A stretch of DNA of 64,000 bases from Drosophila pseudoobscura (GCF_009870125.1 NC_046680.1:18991501-19055500), one strand, 5' to 3'. Numbered from the stretch's first letter, positions 12,503 to 24,600 are shown. Notes: generated by a model from the sequence alone, not told the origin. Numbers and translations: made by a program.

Positions 12503-12535
12503 GTGTGGCGCCTGGCAACCCTGTTGGCGCCACAC
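12503..12535. repeat. Perfect 10-bp inverted repeat (hairpin)
   Basis: GTGTGGCGCC at 12503-12512 is exactly complementary to GGCGCCACAC at 12526-12535, with a 13-nt loop. The GC-rich stem stands out from AT-rich surroundings. Function unknown. Confidence 0.7.
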
Positions 12536-14104
12536 AGAAATCCTCTCCGCATTGCGTTCTGTCCGTTTTTATAGCATGTGATTGCTTAATTTATTTGTAT
12601 ATATTTTTAAAGTTCTATACTGAGGGTAGAAGAAGGTATAACCGGCACTGTCAAATACTCTGGTATGGTATGTAGTACCAGTCTCAGAAAAGACCCTTTC
12701 TACGTTTCTAATTATTCTGCTATCTGTCTGAGATTATTCCTGTTTGACATAAGAAAAGCTAAAAAGCTAATCAAGGGTAGCCAAAGCTTCGACCATAGGA
12801 ATGTCTCTAGAATTTGTCGTTTTTGTGAGGTTTTATATCTCGTTTGGAGCTGACCAAATGGTGCCAAGTAGACGCTATGCGCCAAAAATAGTTAAACGTT
12901 TGCCAACTGCAATGTAAATTGGTTGCACTTCCGGAATACGTTGCGTATGCGTTAATAGAGAGGATACAGATGGATAGATACAATGCTAGCAGCAGTAGCT
13001 TCATTCAAGCAGATTAGCCCAAAAGATTTCCCATTTATATAACTGAATTAAAAGCATTTCTCTAGTTCTTTGACCTCAAATTGAGTTTGGTTACGGCACG
13101 AAAAGAGGCGAGTATAAAATATTTTCGCATCCACGTAACCATAAATCATTCGGCTTAAAACCCTGTAACAAATTTGTATGCATGCAAATCAATTGTGCAA
13201 TTGTTTCTATGAGAGAATAAATAAAAAATAAGCTCCCTCTAGCAGGGGAGGCGACTGGTGGGCGAGGATCCAGGGAGCAGGGACTGCAAACAAGTTGGTG
13301 GCCATAAATAAATATCGCTTAAGCCCAGATACCAACATAGAATATAAATTTGCTCTCCCCCCCCTCCCTGTTTGTAAAACAATCAACTTGATTTTGTAAA
13401 AATTCAATTTAAATAATGCCGCGGCTCTATGTGTATCGCTTTCTCTATGTTTTGAATGTTTTGTATTTTTTGTGGCTGAACAAATTCGATTGTCGGGGTT
13501 TAGTCGAATGCCAGATGTTTCTTTTTTTTAAGGTACTCGATTTTGGTTTGATTATTTGATTAAGCAAAGATGAGTGCCTCTCACAGTGGCATATATTTGC
13601 ACTCTCTATCCAACTACCATTCAAAAACTATCGTCGAAAAGACCTCCAAGTTATCTTTAATAATTTCCCCTTTTAAAAACTTCTTAATATTCATTACTTT
13701 TACATAAATACACTGCATAATTTTTGTAATGTTTTGCTTTTGTTCTGTATGCTGCTAAAATTAAATTGTATTTGCTGCTCGAGTTAATTTAATTTCCTGT
13801 GGACACGATGCGACACGAACTAATAAAGCGACAAAGACACGTACGCACCTCAGACAGAGCTGCCGATGATGATGACGAAGTGGGCTCCGTTGGTTGCTCC
13901 TTCGCCGCACTGTCCGTGTCCATGCCACATGTGTTGCAATATTCTGTCGGTGCTGGAGCACAAACTGAAGCGGAAATTACATCGATATATATGGAGAAAA
14001 GGGAGACAGTACTTTAAGAACCGAGTTTAATCTTTACAAGTAAACGGATTTTATTTCTCAGCCAAAATATGTTTAAGTACTTTCGCATACCCTAGGTATC
14101 GATA

Positions 14105-15124
14105 CTAATATTCACTGGAGCGTTGGAAGCGAGGTGGTTTAATGGCATTTTTAATCCTCATAGCAGCCCTGAAGACTTTGCCACTCTCCCGAGGACCCAG
14201 CCGAATCAAAGTAGAGGTATGTGGGGTGGAGTTCTTTGCCGGATAGATGTCGAAAGTAATGGTTAGATTTTCAGAGATCTTCATGGTGGCGCCGGAATTT
14301 TCAAAGATGCCACAGTAGTTGGGGGCCGAGAAGACGGTGACCAGCTGGCGCTTGGCAAAGAACTCATAGCCATCCTCGACCACCTGATGGGCCCGACAGA
14401 TGAGATCGAAGTCATTCCGGACGAGGAACCGCTCGATCGTGTCCCGACCAAAGGACACGCTCACGCCCCGCTTGTTCGGCGCCCACCCATAGGCCGTGTG
14501 GTGCGGATCTGACCACAGCAGGTCGCAGAGCAGGCCCTCGCTGGGTATTTCGGTGGGGCGCTTCAGCTGGTTGATCTGCTCGATGCAGCTCAGGTGGGGA
14601 CTTAGGCCGCCGTGGCAGCAGAACACCCGCTTCGAGACGATCGCCGCCACTGGCATGCAGTTGTAGCAGTCGACGAAGGTCTTCCACAGCTTGACCGTGT
14701 AGCGGCGCTTGCATTCGTCGAAAAAGCCGTAGACCTGGTTGAGCACCTCGCTCTCATGGTTGCCGCGCAGCAGGAAGATCTTGTCCGGGTAGCAGATTTT
14801 GTAGCAGAAGAGCAGCGTGATTGTCTCCACGGAGCGGTGGCCGCGGTCTACGTAGTCGCCGAGGAAAAGGTAACTCTGCTGTGGCGGATGGCCGGAGGTA
14901 TTCAGGATGCGCAGGAGGTCCTCAAACTGTCCGTGAAGATCGCCCACAATGCAGATGGGGGCATTCACCCGCAGGCACATCGCCTCCTGCAGGAAGACAC
15001 TGCGGACCATATGGCAGACACTCATTATATCCTTTTGGCTGATCGGCCGCTTCGACTGCCGGCGTCCGCACACGAGGGTTCTTATGATGCCCTCGATGTT
15101 TGGCTTGCGCAAAAATAAGCTCAT
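14105..15124 (-). CDS. PP1-type protein phosphatase, intronless, divergent (339 aa)
   Basis: A Ser/Thr phosphatase of the PPP family, PP1 branch. The ATG at 15124 (MSLFLRK) is the only sensible start; the frame upstream runs into the neighbouring gene's antisense. Metal-binding and catalytic motifs are intact: GDLHG (61-65, Leu where PP1 has Ile), GDYVDRG (89-95), RGNHE (120-124), HGG (171-173), [13 protein letters not shown] (244-256) and SAPNYCG (266-272). Beyond that it diverges: IFENSGATMKISENL replaces the usual [13 protein letters not shown], and a basic tail of about 40 residues (RIKNAIKPPRF) extends the end. AATAAA lies on this strand at 14050-14055. It is the most diverged member of the cluster and starts 98 bp after the next gene's stop. 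Fly intronless PP1 genes of this kind (PpY-55A, PpN58A, PpD6) are known as male-germline genes. Confidence 0.92.
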   Translation of the reverse strand: MSLFLRKPNIEGIIRTLVCGRRQSKRPISQKDIMSVCHMVRSVFLQEAMCLRVNAPICIVGDLHGQFEDLLRILNTSGHPPQQSYLFLGDYVDRGHRSVETITLLFCYKICYPDKIFLLRGNHESEVLNQVYGFFDECKRRYTVKLWKTFVDCYNCMPVAAIVSKRVFCCHGGLSPHLSCIEQINQLKRPTEIPSEGLLCDLLWSDPHHTAYGWAPNKRGVSVSFGRDTIERFLVRNDFDLICRAHQVVEDGYEFFAKRQLVTVFSAPNYCGIFENSGATMKISENLTITFDIYPAKNSTPHTSTLIRLGPRESGKVFRAAMRIKNAIKPPRFQRSSEY

Positions 15125-15222
15125 ATTCAGTTTATATTTGTGTTGTATATTTAAGAATCTGTACAATGCAGTACATGAAGTGTAAAGAAGAGAATACTTT
15201 TTCACACAATTTTCATGTCGTG

Positions 15223-16182
15223 TCAGTCCATCAACATGTTCGGTGTGGCACCTTCCGTCATGGGTCTCTTGTTGTGATGAGCGTCGTGCTTCTTGGGCTT
15301 CATCACCACCAGTGTGATGTTGAGATCGGGGTCCACGCACATCATGGCGCCGGCATTGTCGTACTCCCCGCAGTAGTTGACCGCCGAGAAGACGGTGATG
15401 AGCTGTCTCTTGGCAAAGAACTCGTAGCCATCCTCGACGACCTGATGAGCACGGCAGACCAGATCAAAGTTGAACCTCGTGAGGAACGCCTCCACCTGCT
15501 CCACGCCAAAGGTGAAGCTCACGCCACGCGAGTTCTTCGTCCAGGTGTTGACGGTCGGATCCGGATCGGACCAGAGCAGGTCGCACAGCAGCCCGTTCTG
15601 CTTGATCTCCGCTGGCCGCTCGATTTTGCGTATGTCGGAAAGTTCGTGCAGGGAGGGACTTAGCCCGCCATGGCAGCAAAATATCTTCGAGTCGATCACG
15701 GCCGCCACGGGCAGGCAGTTGTAGCAGTCGACAAAGTTCTTCCACAGACGCACTGTGAAGCGGCGCTTGCACTCGTCGTAGAACCCGTAGTAGTGGTTGA
15801 TGCTGGCCGACTCGTGGTTGCCGCGCAGCAGGTGAACGCTGGATGGGTAGCGCACCTTGTAGGCTAGCAGGAGGGTCAGGGTCTCCACCGAGTGCTGGCC
15901 CCGATCCACGTAATCCCCCAGCAGCAGGTAACGCTTGGTCGGTGGATGCCCCGATGTCTCAAAGTAGCGCAGAAGGTCCCGGAACTGGCCGTGTATGTCC
16001 CCGATGACATTGACGGGCGGCTGCACCGCAAGCAGCATGGGCTCCGACAGCAGCACCTGTCGGGCCACGTTCAGCATCGCCACCATGTCCGTCTCCGGAA
16101 CCTGCATCCGTTTGTCAGCCTTCCAGTTCACCAGCGACGTAATCATTTCGTCCAGCTTCTTTTGCAGTATTGATCGTTCCAT
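15223..16182 (-). CDS. PP1-type protein phosphatase, intronless (319 aa)
   Basis: The start is the ATG at 16182 (MERSILQKKLDEMI). Motifs are GDIHG (61-65), GDYVDRG (89-95), RGNHE (120-124), HGG (171-173), [13 protein letters not shown] (244-256) and SAVNYCG (266-272), in which Val268 replaces the near-invariant Pro of SAPNYCG. The rest of that loop (EYDNAGAMM) is PP1-like. The C terminus is a basic, His-rich tail (KPKKHDAHHNKRP). All catalytic residues are present, so activity is expected. It is tandem with the gene at 14105 and divergent from the one at 16653, with which it shares a 470-bp intergenic region. Testis expression is inferred only from the family's behaviour in flies. Confidence 0.93.
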   Translation of the reverse strand: MERSILQKKLDEMITSLVNWKADKRMQVPETDMVAMLNVARQVLLSEPMLLAVQPPVNVIGDIHGQFRDLLRYFETSGHPPTKRYLLLGDYVDRGQHSVETLTLLLAYKVRYPSSVHLLRGNHESASINHYYGFYDECKRRFTVRLWKNFVDCYNCLPVAAVIDSKIFCCHGGLSPSLHELSDIRKIERPAEIKQNGLLCDLLWSDPDPTVNTWTKNSRGVSFTFGVEQVEAFLTRFNFDLVCRAHQVVEDGYEFFAKRQLITVFSAVNYCGEYDNAGAMMCVDPDLNITLVVMKPKKHDAHHNKRPMTEGATPNMLMD

Positions 16183-16652
16183 GAGAACCACTGCGCTCGC
16201 CTCGATCCAAGATTGCTTCTGTTCTCAACGAGCGTGGACCTCTTTAGTGTCAGATCATCAAAATTTAACAAAACATTAACGTATTTTACATGGTTGCTCT
16301 TAGCTGGCAATTGTTTCCTCACATACGTGATCTTTGCTAGGGTTTCCGGGTTGTTAAAAAATATTTTAGAGGAAAATGGGTCTTAAAAGAGTTAAGATCT
16401 CACGTATGTGTACATATAACCCTTCTTATGATCGTTCTTATAATATCAAACAATTCTCTAATGGCTCTTTACTGTGGATTGTGTAATGGTTCAGCATCAG
16501 CGTCCGGCGATCTCCAAACGTTTCTCCACTAGAACTGTCAAATTGTATTTTTCTTGACTTTTAAATATTTATTAAATTCTGTAAAGACTGTATGAGGGAC
16601 TCCGTTTTTAGACAGTACACACTACACTACACAGACACTAATTGGCCATAAA
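16183..16652. promoter_or_regulatory. Shared region between two divergent phosphatase genes, with an inverted repeat
   Basis: The 470 bp between start codons must contain both promoters. An 11-bp sequence CACATACGTGA (16320-16330) recurs inverted as TCACGTATGTG (16400-16410) with 69 nt between. This is near the middle of the region and contains CACGT-type cores. No TATA box is convincing on either side. Confidence 0.4.
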
Positions 16653-17717
16653 ATGTCGAGTGGCTCAATATTTTTCCCCGGGGCCAAAAGCCGCTTCTCG
16701 ACACTGTCTGCGCAGCTGGAGGAGAGCAAGAGGAAATCCAGCATAGTGCACGACAACCTGTTGCGAAGCTCAGTATCTGATGCAGAAGGGTGGAATCTGG
16801 TCGATCTGATCAACAGATTGAAGAACTTCCGGAAATCCAAGCAGACACGCGTAAGCATGCTCGAGGACGAGCTGTACCAGCTAATCCACATGGCCCGCGA
16901 GATGTTGCTGAGAGAACCAATGCTCCTGTCTGTTGAGGCTCCGGTGCGCGTCGTGGGCGACATTCACGGACAATTCGTGGACCTGTTGCGCATCTTCGAT
17001 CACATAGGCTATCCGCCATTGGTCAACTATCTCTTTCTCGGAGACTATGTGGATCGGGGCCAGAACTCGATCGAGACGATCACCCTGCTTCTGGCCTTGC
17101 GGGTCAAGTATCCCGAGAACGTCTTCCTGCTGCGTGGCAACCACGAGGCACCCGCAGTGAACCGGGTATACGGATTCTTCGACGAGTGCAAGCGTCGCTA
17201 TACGGTCAAGCTGTGGAAGAGCTACGTCGACTGTTACTGTTGCTTGCCCGTGGCTGCGGTCATTTCGAATCGGATCTTCTGCTGCCATGGCGGTCTGAGC
17301 CCGCAGCTAAAGGACCTCAACAACATCAAGTCGATATCCCGGCCCTGCGATGTGCCCGACCAGGGTCTTCTGTGCGACCTGCTGTGGAGCGACCCGGATC
17401 GGTATGGCTTCGGCTGGTCGCCGAGTGACCGGGGAGTGAGCTACCTCTATGGCCGGGACGTGCTCGAGAAATTCCTGCATAAGTACGACTTCGATCTGCT
17501 ATGTCGGGCCCATCAGGTCGTTGAAGATGGCTATGAGTTTTTCGCAAAGCGCCAGCTGGTCACTGTCTTCTCCGCGCCCAACTACTGCGGGCAGTACGAT
17601 AATGCGGGGGCCTCGATGGGCGTAGATAAGGATTTGATGATCTCGTTCGATGTACAGCGTCCCAGTACCGGTCACAAGGTTATAATAAAAAATGTGATCG
17701 CCTCGGCCATCAAGTGA
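16653..17717 (+). CDS. PP1-type protein phosphatase with N-terminal extension, intronless (354 aa)
   Basis: The ATG at 16653 gives a Ser/Lys-rich N-terminal extension of about 45 residues ([15 protein letters not shown]...) before the PP1 core. Motifs are GDIHG (102-106), GDYVDRG (130-136), RGNHE (161-165), HGG (212-214), [13 protein letters not shown] and [20 protein letters not shown] replaces the usual RGNHES, and YCC replaces YNC in the VDCYNC motif. All metal ligands are present. It ends in a short basic tail ([14 protein letters not shown]). It is divergent from 15223-16182 and only 130 bp upstream of the next phosphatase gene. An internal ATG near residue 70 could start a shorter form, but the upstream ATG is in frame and uninterrupted. 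Confidence 0.92.
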   Translation: MSSGSIFFPGAKSRFSTLSAQLEESKRKSSIVHDNLLRSSVSDAEGWNLVDLINRLKNFRKSKQTRVSMLEDELYQLIHMAREMLLREPMLLSVEAPVRVVGDIHGQFVDLLRIFDHIGYPPLVNYLFLGDYVDRGQNSIETITLLLALRVKYPENVFLLRGNHEAPAVNRVYGFFDECKRRYTVKLWKSYVDCYCCLPVAAVISNRIFCCHGGLSPQLKDLNNIKSISRPCDVPDQGLLCDLLWSDPDRYGFGWSPSDRGVSYLYGRDVLEKFLHKYDFDLLCRAHQVVEDGYEFFAKRQLVTVFSAPNYCGQYDNAGASMGVDKDLMISFDVQRPSTGHKVIIKNVIASAIK

Positions 17718-17847
17718 CTTTGTCTCAGGCCGGGGCAGGCCCCGATGGGAATGTCATTCCATATGTTTCCATCCGAAAACCGTTGGCTTTTCAGAGCGGC
17801 AAAATTAACATTGAGTTGTAGGATACCAGACATTAGAGCAACCGGAA

Positions 17848-18786
17848 ATGACGGCTAGTGTCGTGGCGACGGATGCGGGCAACATTGATCAGCTGATACA
17901 CAAGATAATCGATGTGCGACGCGCAAAACAGCTCAGTCTTTCAGAGTCTGAAATTCGGGGGATCTGCATGCGATCGCGGGAGGTGTTCCTCTCGCAGCCC
18001 ATGCTGCTGGAGCTATCCGCTCCCGTGAAGATATGCGGCGACATCCACGGCCAGTTCACGGACCTCCTGCGACTGTTCGACTACGGCGGATATCCGCCGT
18101 CCTCCAATTATCTCTTCCTCGGCGACTACGTAGACCGAGGCAAGCAGTCCATCGAAACGCTGTGTCTACTGCTGGCCTATAAGATCAAGTTCCCGGAGAA
18201 CTTCTTTTTGCTGCGGGGCAACCATGAGAGCGCCGGCATCAACCGCATCTACGGCTTCTACGATGAGTGCAAGCGCCGCTACACAATCAAGCTATGGCGC
18301 ACCTTTGTCGACTGCTACAACTGCATGCCCGTTTCGGCCGTCGTCGACGAGAAGATCTTCTGCTGCCACGGCGGACTCAGTCCCGACCTGCTCAGCATGA
18401 GCCAGATCGGGCAGCTCAGCCGGCCCTGCGATGTGCCCGACAAAGGTCTGCTCTGTGATCTGCTGTGGTCCGACCCGGATCCCAAGATCATGGGCTGGAG
18501 CGACAATGACCGCGGCGTCAGTGTCACCTTTGGCGCCGATATTGTTGGCAAGTTCGTGCATCGCAACAAGTTCGACCTGATCTGTCGCGCCCACCAGGTC
18601 GTGGAGGACGGCTACGAGTTCTTTGCGAAGCGCCAGCTGATCACCATCTTCTCGGCGCCCAACTACTGCGGGGAGTTCGACAATGCCGGTGCCATGATGT
18701 CTGTGGATGAGACGCTGATGTGCTCCTTCTATGTCCTCAAGCCCTCCAAGAAGGCAGGAATGCGAAAGGTCCACTCAAAGGGATGA
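17848..18786 (+). CDS. PP1-type protein phosphatase, closest to canonical PP1 (312 aa)
   Basis: Intronless; start ATG at 17848 ([17 protein letters not shown]). Motifs are GDIHG (64-68), GDYVDRG (92-98), RGNHE (123-127), HGG (174-176), [13 protein letters not shown] (248-260) and SAPNYCG. The last is followed by the canonical [19 protein letters not shown], making this the least diverged of the four. Length and lack of extensions match classical PP1 catalytic subunits, minus part of their C-terminal tail. The 130-bp gap to the previous gene's stop leaves room for only a short promoter. It could be the direct counterpart of a named D. melanogaster gene such as PpN58A; a tree is needed, so no symbol is given. 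Confidence 0.93.
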   Translation: MTASVVATDAGNIDQLIHKIIDVRRAKQLSLSESEIRGICMRSREVFLSQPMLLELSAPVKICGDIHGQFTDLLRLFDYGGYPPSSNYLFLGDYVDRGKQSIETLCLLLAYKIKFPENFFLLRGNHESAGINRIYGFYDECKRRYTIKLWRTFVDCYNCMPVSAVVDEKIFCCHGGLSPDLLSMSQIGQLSRPCDVPDKGLLCDLLWSDPDPKIMGWSDNDRGVSVTFGADIVGKFVHRNKFDLICRAHQVVEDGYEFFAKRQLITIFSAPNYCGEFDNAGAMMSVDETLMCSFYVLKPSKKAGMRKVHSKG

Positions 18787-21623
18787 ACTACTGAGAAACT
18801 GAAGAGAATCGGGTATCGATCTTATGTTGGGGTGTTGCGCTGTTGTTCCTTGGAAAACTTTTGCATCGCGTTGTATACAAATTTCATGTTTTATTCTGGG
18901 TAATAGTATGCACATACATACATATGTACGTTATTTGGAACTGATTTGACATGTTCAATCGTGGCGCCCCCCAAAGAATACAGAAATGCAACAGCTGTCA
19001 AAATCTCACCACGGACAACGAAGATTGAAGGCACCAGCCCCCCACGCTGCTGTATGGCAATTAATTTCTCATTGCCCTGGCACTCAAACATTTTAATCAA
19101 ATGACAAAACCGAAAATAATTTATTTTATAGCACATAATTTACAGCGCACGAATAGCTTCGGCCCCTGCCTCGGCCCCAGGAACGGTTTATTAAATTTTG
19201 TTTGCTCTGCCAGGCCAGAGACAGGCCCGAAAACCAGAAACAGGCCACGGATCTGTGGTGCAGTTGTCGTTGGAGCTGGTAGATGGACGCTGGTTACAAG
19301 AGCAACCAATCCAATCCAGTCCAGTCCAGTCGGCATTCGGCGAACTAATAGATTTTAAATGTGGCTGTCGCTGTCAGCAACAAGAGTTGTGGATGTGGGG
19401 GTGGGGGTGGGTTGGGGTGAGGGAAGGAGCTGCGCTGCTGGGCGACGTGATAAATGCAGCTAAATAAATTGGTCAACGGGCAGGCAGTTGGGTTAACAGA
19501 CAGTTTGTTGTGACAGCAGCATGGAGATATCAATAGCAACAACAACAACAACAGCAGGGGCAGGTTGGGTATTCCACAGAAGGTGGATATCGCAGTAAAA
19601 TAATAGACATTTGGGCGTTTTCAGGCATCAAAAATGTACACGTTTTAGTTTGGGTTTTACTACGGCCTCGAAACGATTCCACATATTGATATAAATAGGT
19701 ATAATGACCTCCTGCTTTCTCATATTCCAAATATGGATACATATACGTCATTGGAATGTTTCGAGGTGGTGGATCTAGGAGCCATTAGATACATTATTCT
19801 GGTATGAATGGGGAGAAGAACGCCCGTTTATACGGTGAATGCTGATGAGCAAGGCTCTAAGCGAAGAGAGTATCAGTTGAGAGGGTTCGGACTCTTGCAA
19901 GGCCACATTCCAATCTGGCATACAGCATCCTTGGGATTCTCAAATAACACAAAATCAATCCGGTGACAGGCTCGACTCTGACTACACACGTCTATACTTT
20001 GAGAAGTGAGAATGGAGAGGAGATTGATTAAGCTGATGTATTGTATATATACAGCTACTTCACGGGAAATGTGGTCCTCTGGGTAGGCAATACTGTTAAT
20101 GAAATAATAGTCTTGTTCAGACAAAACTAATATGTACTGTTAACAACCTGACAAGTTGCTCGAATAGCGCAGAAGGATGGCGTCTGTGTGGACTTCATAT
20201 CCAGGATTTGCATCGGATAATCCGAAGCTTCTTCCACTTATGTACATCGATTATTAACGATGCAAGCCGAATTTCTGCAAAACGTGAGTCCCAAACTTCG
20301 ATTCGTTTGAAACAGAGATGAAATAGCAAACGCCTGCTATTTTGTAGTGACTTTTGTTGCTTACTTCTAATACAGTGCACGATAAATACACGCTTGAAAT
20401 CTGATCTCTTCTCTGGGACCGCAAGCACTTTCAATTGCTGGAAGAGCTTTCAATAAGTTCATTTATTTGCCATTACACATGACATGCCCCTTCGAGCTGC
20501 CGCCCACATGCGGAGCTTGGTATTGTGTAATTTGGCATTAAATCGTTGTCAGCCATTTAATTGCTGGCCATAAATCTAAAACGCAATTGCTTATCGCTGG
20601 CTCTTTCAAAGACCCGCTGTCCAGAGTGACCGGCCAAATGCCAGCAATTAAAACCCAATCAAATGGCCTTGCGACAAGTCTTTCGACCACAGAAAGTTGT
20701 TCCAGTCCTCGATGGAGTCCATGTTTGGGGCGGGCGGGCGATACCATGGCTCCGATGGATTGTGGTTAGAGGGAGACCTAATCTTGATGGCAATTTCGAA
20801 TGACAAAACTGTGCGGCAGCCGATTAGCCAAACGGACAAATCTGCCCGTTGAATGGGCATGGCAGCCAATCCGTGCTGGTCCTTTCTTCATTCCGTATTT
20901 TGGCAAACTGAGCAAATTTCAATTTGCTTTAAGCGACGCACCGAAGAAAGGCCATGGCGGGGAGGCCAAAGGAACGCATTTGCATTTGCATTTTATTTCC
21001 GATGGCTGCGTTTTGCAATTTCTTGGAAACTTTTTCTTTTCGTGTTTTTTGCGTGCCATTGTTTTTGGATTTTGGAAATCGAGTTGGAAGGGCTAGCAGG
21101 CCATTTCACTTTTCAACTTTATTCAAGCGGAAAATTGACGTGGCAAACGTAGGCGAAGGGTGGCTGGAGTCGGGAGTCAGCTGTCTGGACGGAAAAAGGA
21201 GCAAGAATTTAAAGAGTCTGAAGCGAGACAGGCGTTAAGGCCAACCAACACACTGGAACGGAGTGCAGACATTGGAAAAACGCAGCAAGAAGTCTAGAGA
21301 TGAGTGTATAAATACCTTAAGATACTCGCGATTTCATTCTTGACAGGAGAATAATAGTCCTTAAAGTATTCTGTGATCCTTTCGCTTTGAAGTAAATGCG
21401 CCACAGCGAAAACGTAAGACTTGGGCTAATATTCCCTCTCTTCGTCGTACTTATTGCTATCAAAATTATTTGATATTTTCGTTTGGTATATTTACAAATC
21501 GTTCGTGTTCGTGGGAAGATCTAGGGCTCTTCAGAACTAGCAGAGAAATCTATTCTATTCTATAAAGCTAACTAATTGTACAGTATGGCGACCTATCGAT
21601 CACATCTTTCGGTGAATGAGAGG
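18787..21623. other. Intergenic, no supported gene
   Basis: About 2.8 kb separating the phosphatase cluster from the 3' end of the giant Ly6-type gene. Short frames only; CAG/CAA and GT-rich patches near 19380-19560. No RNA gene or element recognised. Confidence 0.45.
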
Positions 21624-24600
21624 CTATCGCAGCATGCTGATGGCCAGGGAAACGATGAGGGTCAGGCCCAGGCTCATGGCGGAGAGATGACCCGCTGCTC
21701 CGGGCAAATTGGCCGTGTTGCAGCCATCCGTCTTGCAGACCTCGCAGTAGTCATCGTTGGTGATCACGCATTGGATTTCGCTGGCACAGCCGCGTTTGAG
21801 ATGGCCGTCGAAGTCCTTGGCCGAGACACAACTATCGTCGGCGTCGTAGATGGGACAAACGGCCAGGTAGTTGGGATCCGTGGAGCAGTCCAATTGAGCA
21901 ACAGAGTTGCAGATGTGGCAGCGGCGTCGGTTGGCGGGGAAGATCTCGATGTTGCACTTGTTGCCGGAGCAGACGGAGCAAGTGCCGTTGGCCTCACAGG
22001 CGGCGCCGTCGCTGCTGCTCAGAGCGCTGAGGCAGCCTCTTATTGTGTGTCCGTTCTCCAGGCGGGCGACGCACTGTGAGTTGGGGACGTGGCACGTGAC
22101 AGTGGTGTTCACAGCTTCCGGATTTTGGGCACACTCCAGGGTCTTACTGGAGTCGCACGACACGCACTCGTCGTCCTCGGGCAGGCGGCTCAGATCGTTA
22201 CACTCCTTGCCGGTGCAGGTCCACAGCTGATTGGCCTCATGCCACTGCTCGAGGCTGGTGCTGTTCTGGCTGCTGGCGCAGCCCATCAGCTCCACAGCCC
22301 CCTCGTTGTACTTGGCGAAGCAGTAGTCCTCCTGGTCGTAGGCCAGACAAGGCTGGGCGCGGCTGCTCGTGCAGGCGGCGTCCACGCAGGTGTGGCAGCT
22401 GAGGCGATCCGAGGGAAAGGCGAATGTGTTGCAGCTTCCTCCGGAGCAGGCTGCACAGTTGGTGCCGCTCTCATCGCTGCTGCAGTCGTCCCGATCGTAG
22501 AGCTCCTTGTCGTCCAGACAGCTGCGGATGAGGTGTTCGCCATGGAGTGCCACCAGGCACTGGCCCTTGCAGTGTCGCCGGCCCAAGCCGCTGACAGAGG
22601 GATCCGTGATGCAGGTCGCATTAGTTTCCGAATTGCAGAAAATACAGCTCACAAACTCCTCGGTGCTCCAGGCGTCGTTGCATTCGTTGGACTTGCAGAT
22701 GGGGCAGAGTTCGGGGTTCTGGCGACAGTAGCGATCCTCGTAGTCGTCGACATCATCCGAGCAGCCGCGTCGACGGACCGTCACTCCATCCGCCTCGAAT
22801 ACGGTCTTGCAGTCCTGCTCGATGTTCAGGTCACACGCGACTGCTGGTCCCAGCGAGCTGAAGCAGTGCTCGCCCTCGCACTGGTGGCACTTGAGCGGCA
22901 GCTCCTGGTAGAATCCATGCAGGCCATCATCCAGGCGGTTGGCCAGATCGATGGCATTGCACTCGCTGCCCACACAGCTGCGGCAGTTGCGGAAGTCGCT
23001 CGGATCACAGTCGAGGCTGCTGCTGCAGCCGCGAGTGGTCACATTTCCGGCGGTCAGGGAGGTCTTGCACGTCTCTGTATCGCTGACCCAGGGACAGGCC
23101 AAGGCGTAGCTGGGATCCGACTCGCAGAAGACGTCGTCCTCAGAGGTGCACGTGTAGCACAATTGACGATCCGCAGGGAAGATCTGAAAGACGTTCGATT
23201 GGGTTAGTACTTTCTGCTCTTATTGATGCTATCCGAATCCGGGTTACTTCACGATTGCAGCCATCAGAAGAGCACACGGAGCAGTTGGCATCGCTGCCCA
23301 GCAGGCAAGCGGCAAAGTCGGACTGTTCCTGGTCGTACAGACATCCTCGTGTGGTGGCACCATCTGCCAGAGGAGGAGAAAAAAGATTAGCATTGGGCCC
23401 TAATTGATATGCGGCTGTACTTGCCGCTCAGAAGGCGCGTGACACAGCCGGTATGCGGCATTTGGCTGCAGGTGTCGAAGCTGCCGACGGCCTGGGCATT
23501 GGTGGCGCAGGAGGGATCCTCGCGAGAGTCGCACACGGCACAGCGAACGGGTACCGGGAGCTGGGGGACGTTGCAGTTGGCGCCTTGGCAGACGGAAATG
23601 CGCTTGGTCTTGATGATGCTTTCCTCGTCTTGGTTGCGGAAAGAGCCCACGCATCCCAGCTGCTGGATGCTGTTGTCCTCGTCCATCCACAGGAAACAGC
23701 TGTCGTTGGGCTTGTAGACGGCGCACGGCTTGGGCGAGGGATCCTCACACTCGTCGCCGACGCAGGTGTAGCAGCTGAGGCGATCCTCGGGCAGGCTTTG
23801 GACATTGCACGAAGCTTCGCTGCAGGCGGAGCAGGTGGAGTCCGTGCCCGCTGAGCAGGTGAGCCGGTCGGACTCTTCCTTGTCATCCAAACAGCTGCGG
23901 ATGAGGTCGAGTCCGGAGTCAGAGCTGCCGTACAGGGCGGTCATGCAGCCGCCCTGGCACTGGCGGGTCTTGTGGCTCGCCATGAGCGGCTCCCACAGGC
24001 AGCTGGCGTCCTTGAAGGTGTCGCAGTAGATGCAGGTGTTGTATTGGCTCAGATCGTTGGCGCTGTTGCAGTTGTTGGACTTGCAAGAGGGGCAGCTGGC
24101 CTCGTTGATGCCACAGTAGGTGGATACGGAGGCATCCGCTTCGACCGCGTCCTGGCAGCCGCGACGGGTGACTACGCCGTCGGTGCCAAAGACTGTGAGG
24201 CAGTCCTGCTCGTTGTTGTCCTGGCACTTGACACTCGGAATGTTCTCCTCCTGGCAGGCCGTGCCCTCGCAGGTCAGACAGCTAAGCGGCAGATCCTGCC
24301 ACTTGCCATGGTTGTCGTCCGCCTTGGCGGCCAGATCCACCTGGTTGCAGCCGTCGCCCTCGCAGTAGACGCACGTCTTGGAGTCTGCCTCGCAGCTGAG
24401 GGAGGTGGAGCAGCCCCTGTAGGTGACGCCGTTGCGCAGATTGGTCACACACTGGTCCTCGGCCTCGTACAGGTAGCACACGGTTAGGCTGCTCGGGTCG
24501 GACTCGCAGGTGGCGTCAGTGTCCGAGTTGCACACGTGGCAGGAGCGGCGGTCGGCGGGATACACCTCCTTGTTGCAGGAGGCGCCTTGGCAGGAGCTGC

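Larger units (their letters stand above)
8125..14049. other. 6-kb intergenic region, no supported gene
   Basis: AT-rich non-coding DNA with short unsupported frames. It includes a hexamer run (CAGTCC/CAGTCG, about 11552-11587) and a perfect 10-bp inverted repeat (12503-12535). I see no tRNA, mobile element or coding exon. Confidence 0.45.

Noticed and set aside
13799-14017. 73-codon plus-strand frame beside the phosphatase cluster
   Set aside because: Starts with a non-ATG codon, is opposed by another open frame, and lacks promoter, intron or family features.
14612-15118. Open frames antisense to the phosphatase genes
   Set aside because: These are shadows of conserved PP1 codons on the other strand, repeated with similar sequence opposite each of the four phosphatases.
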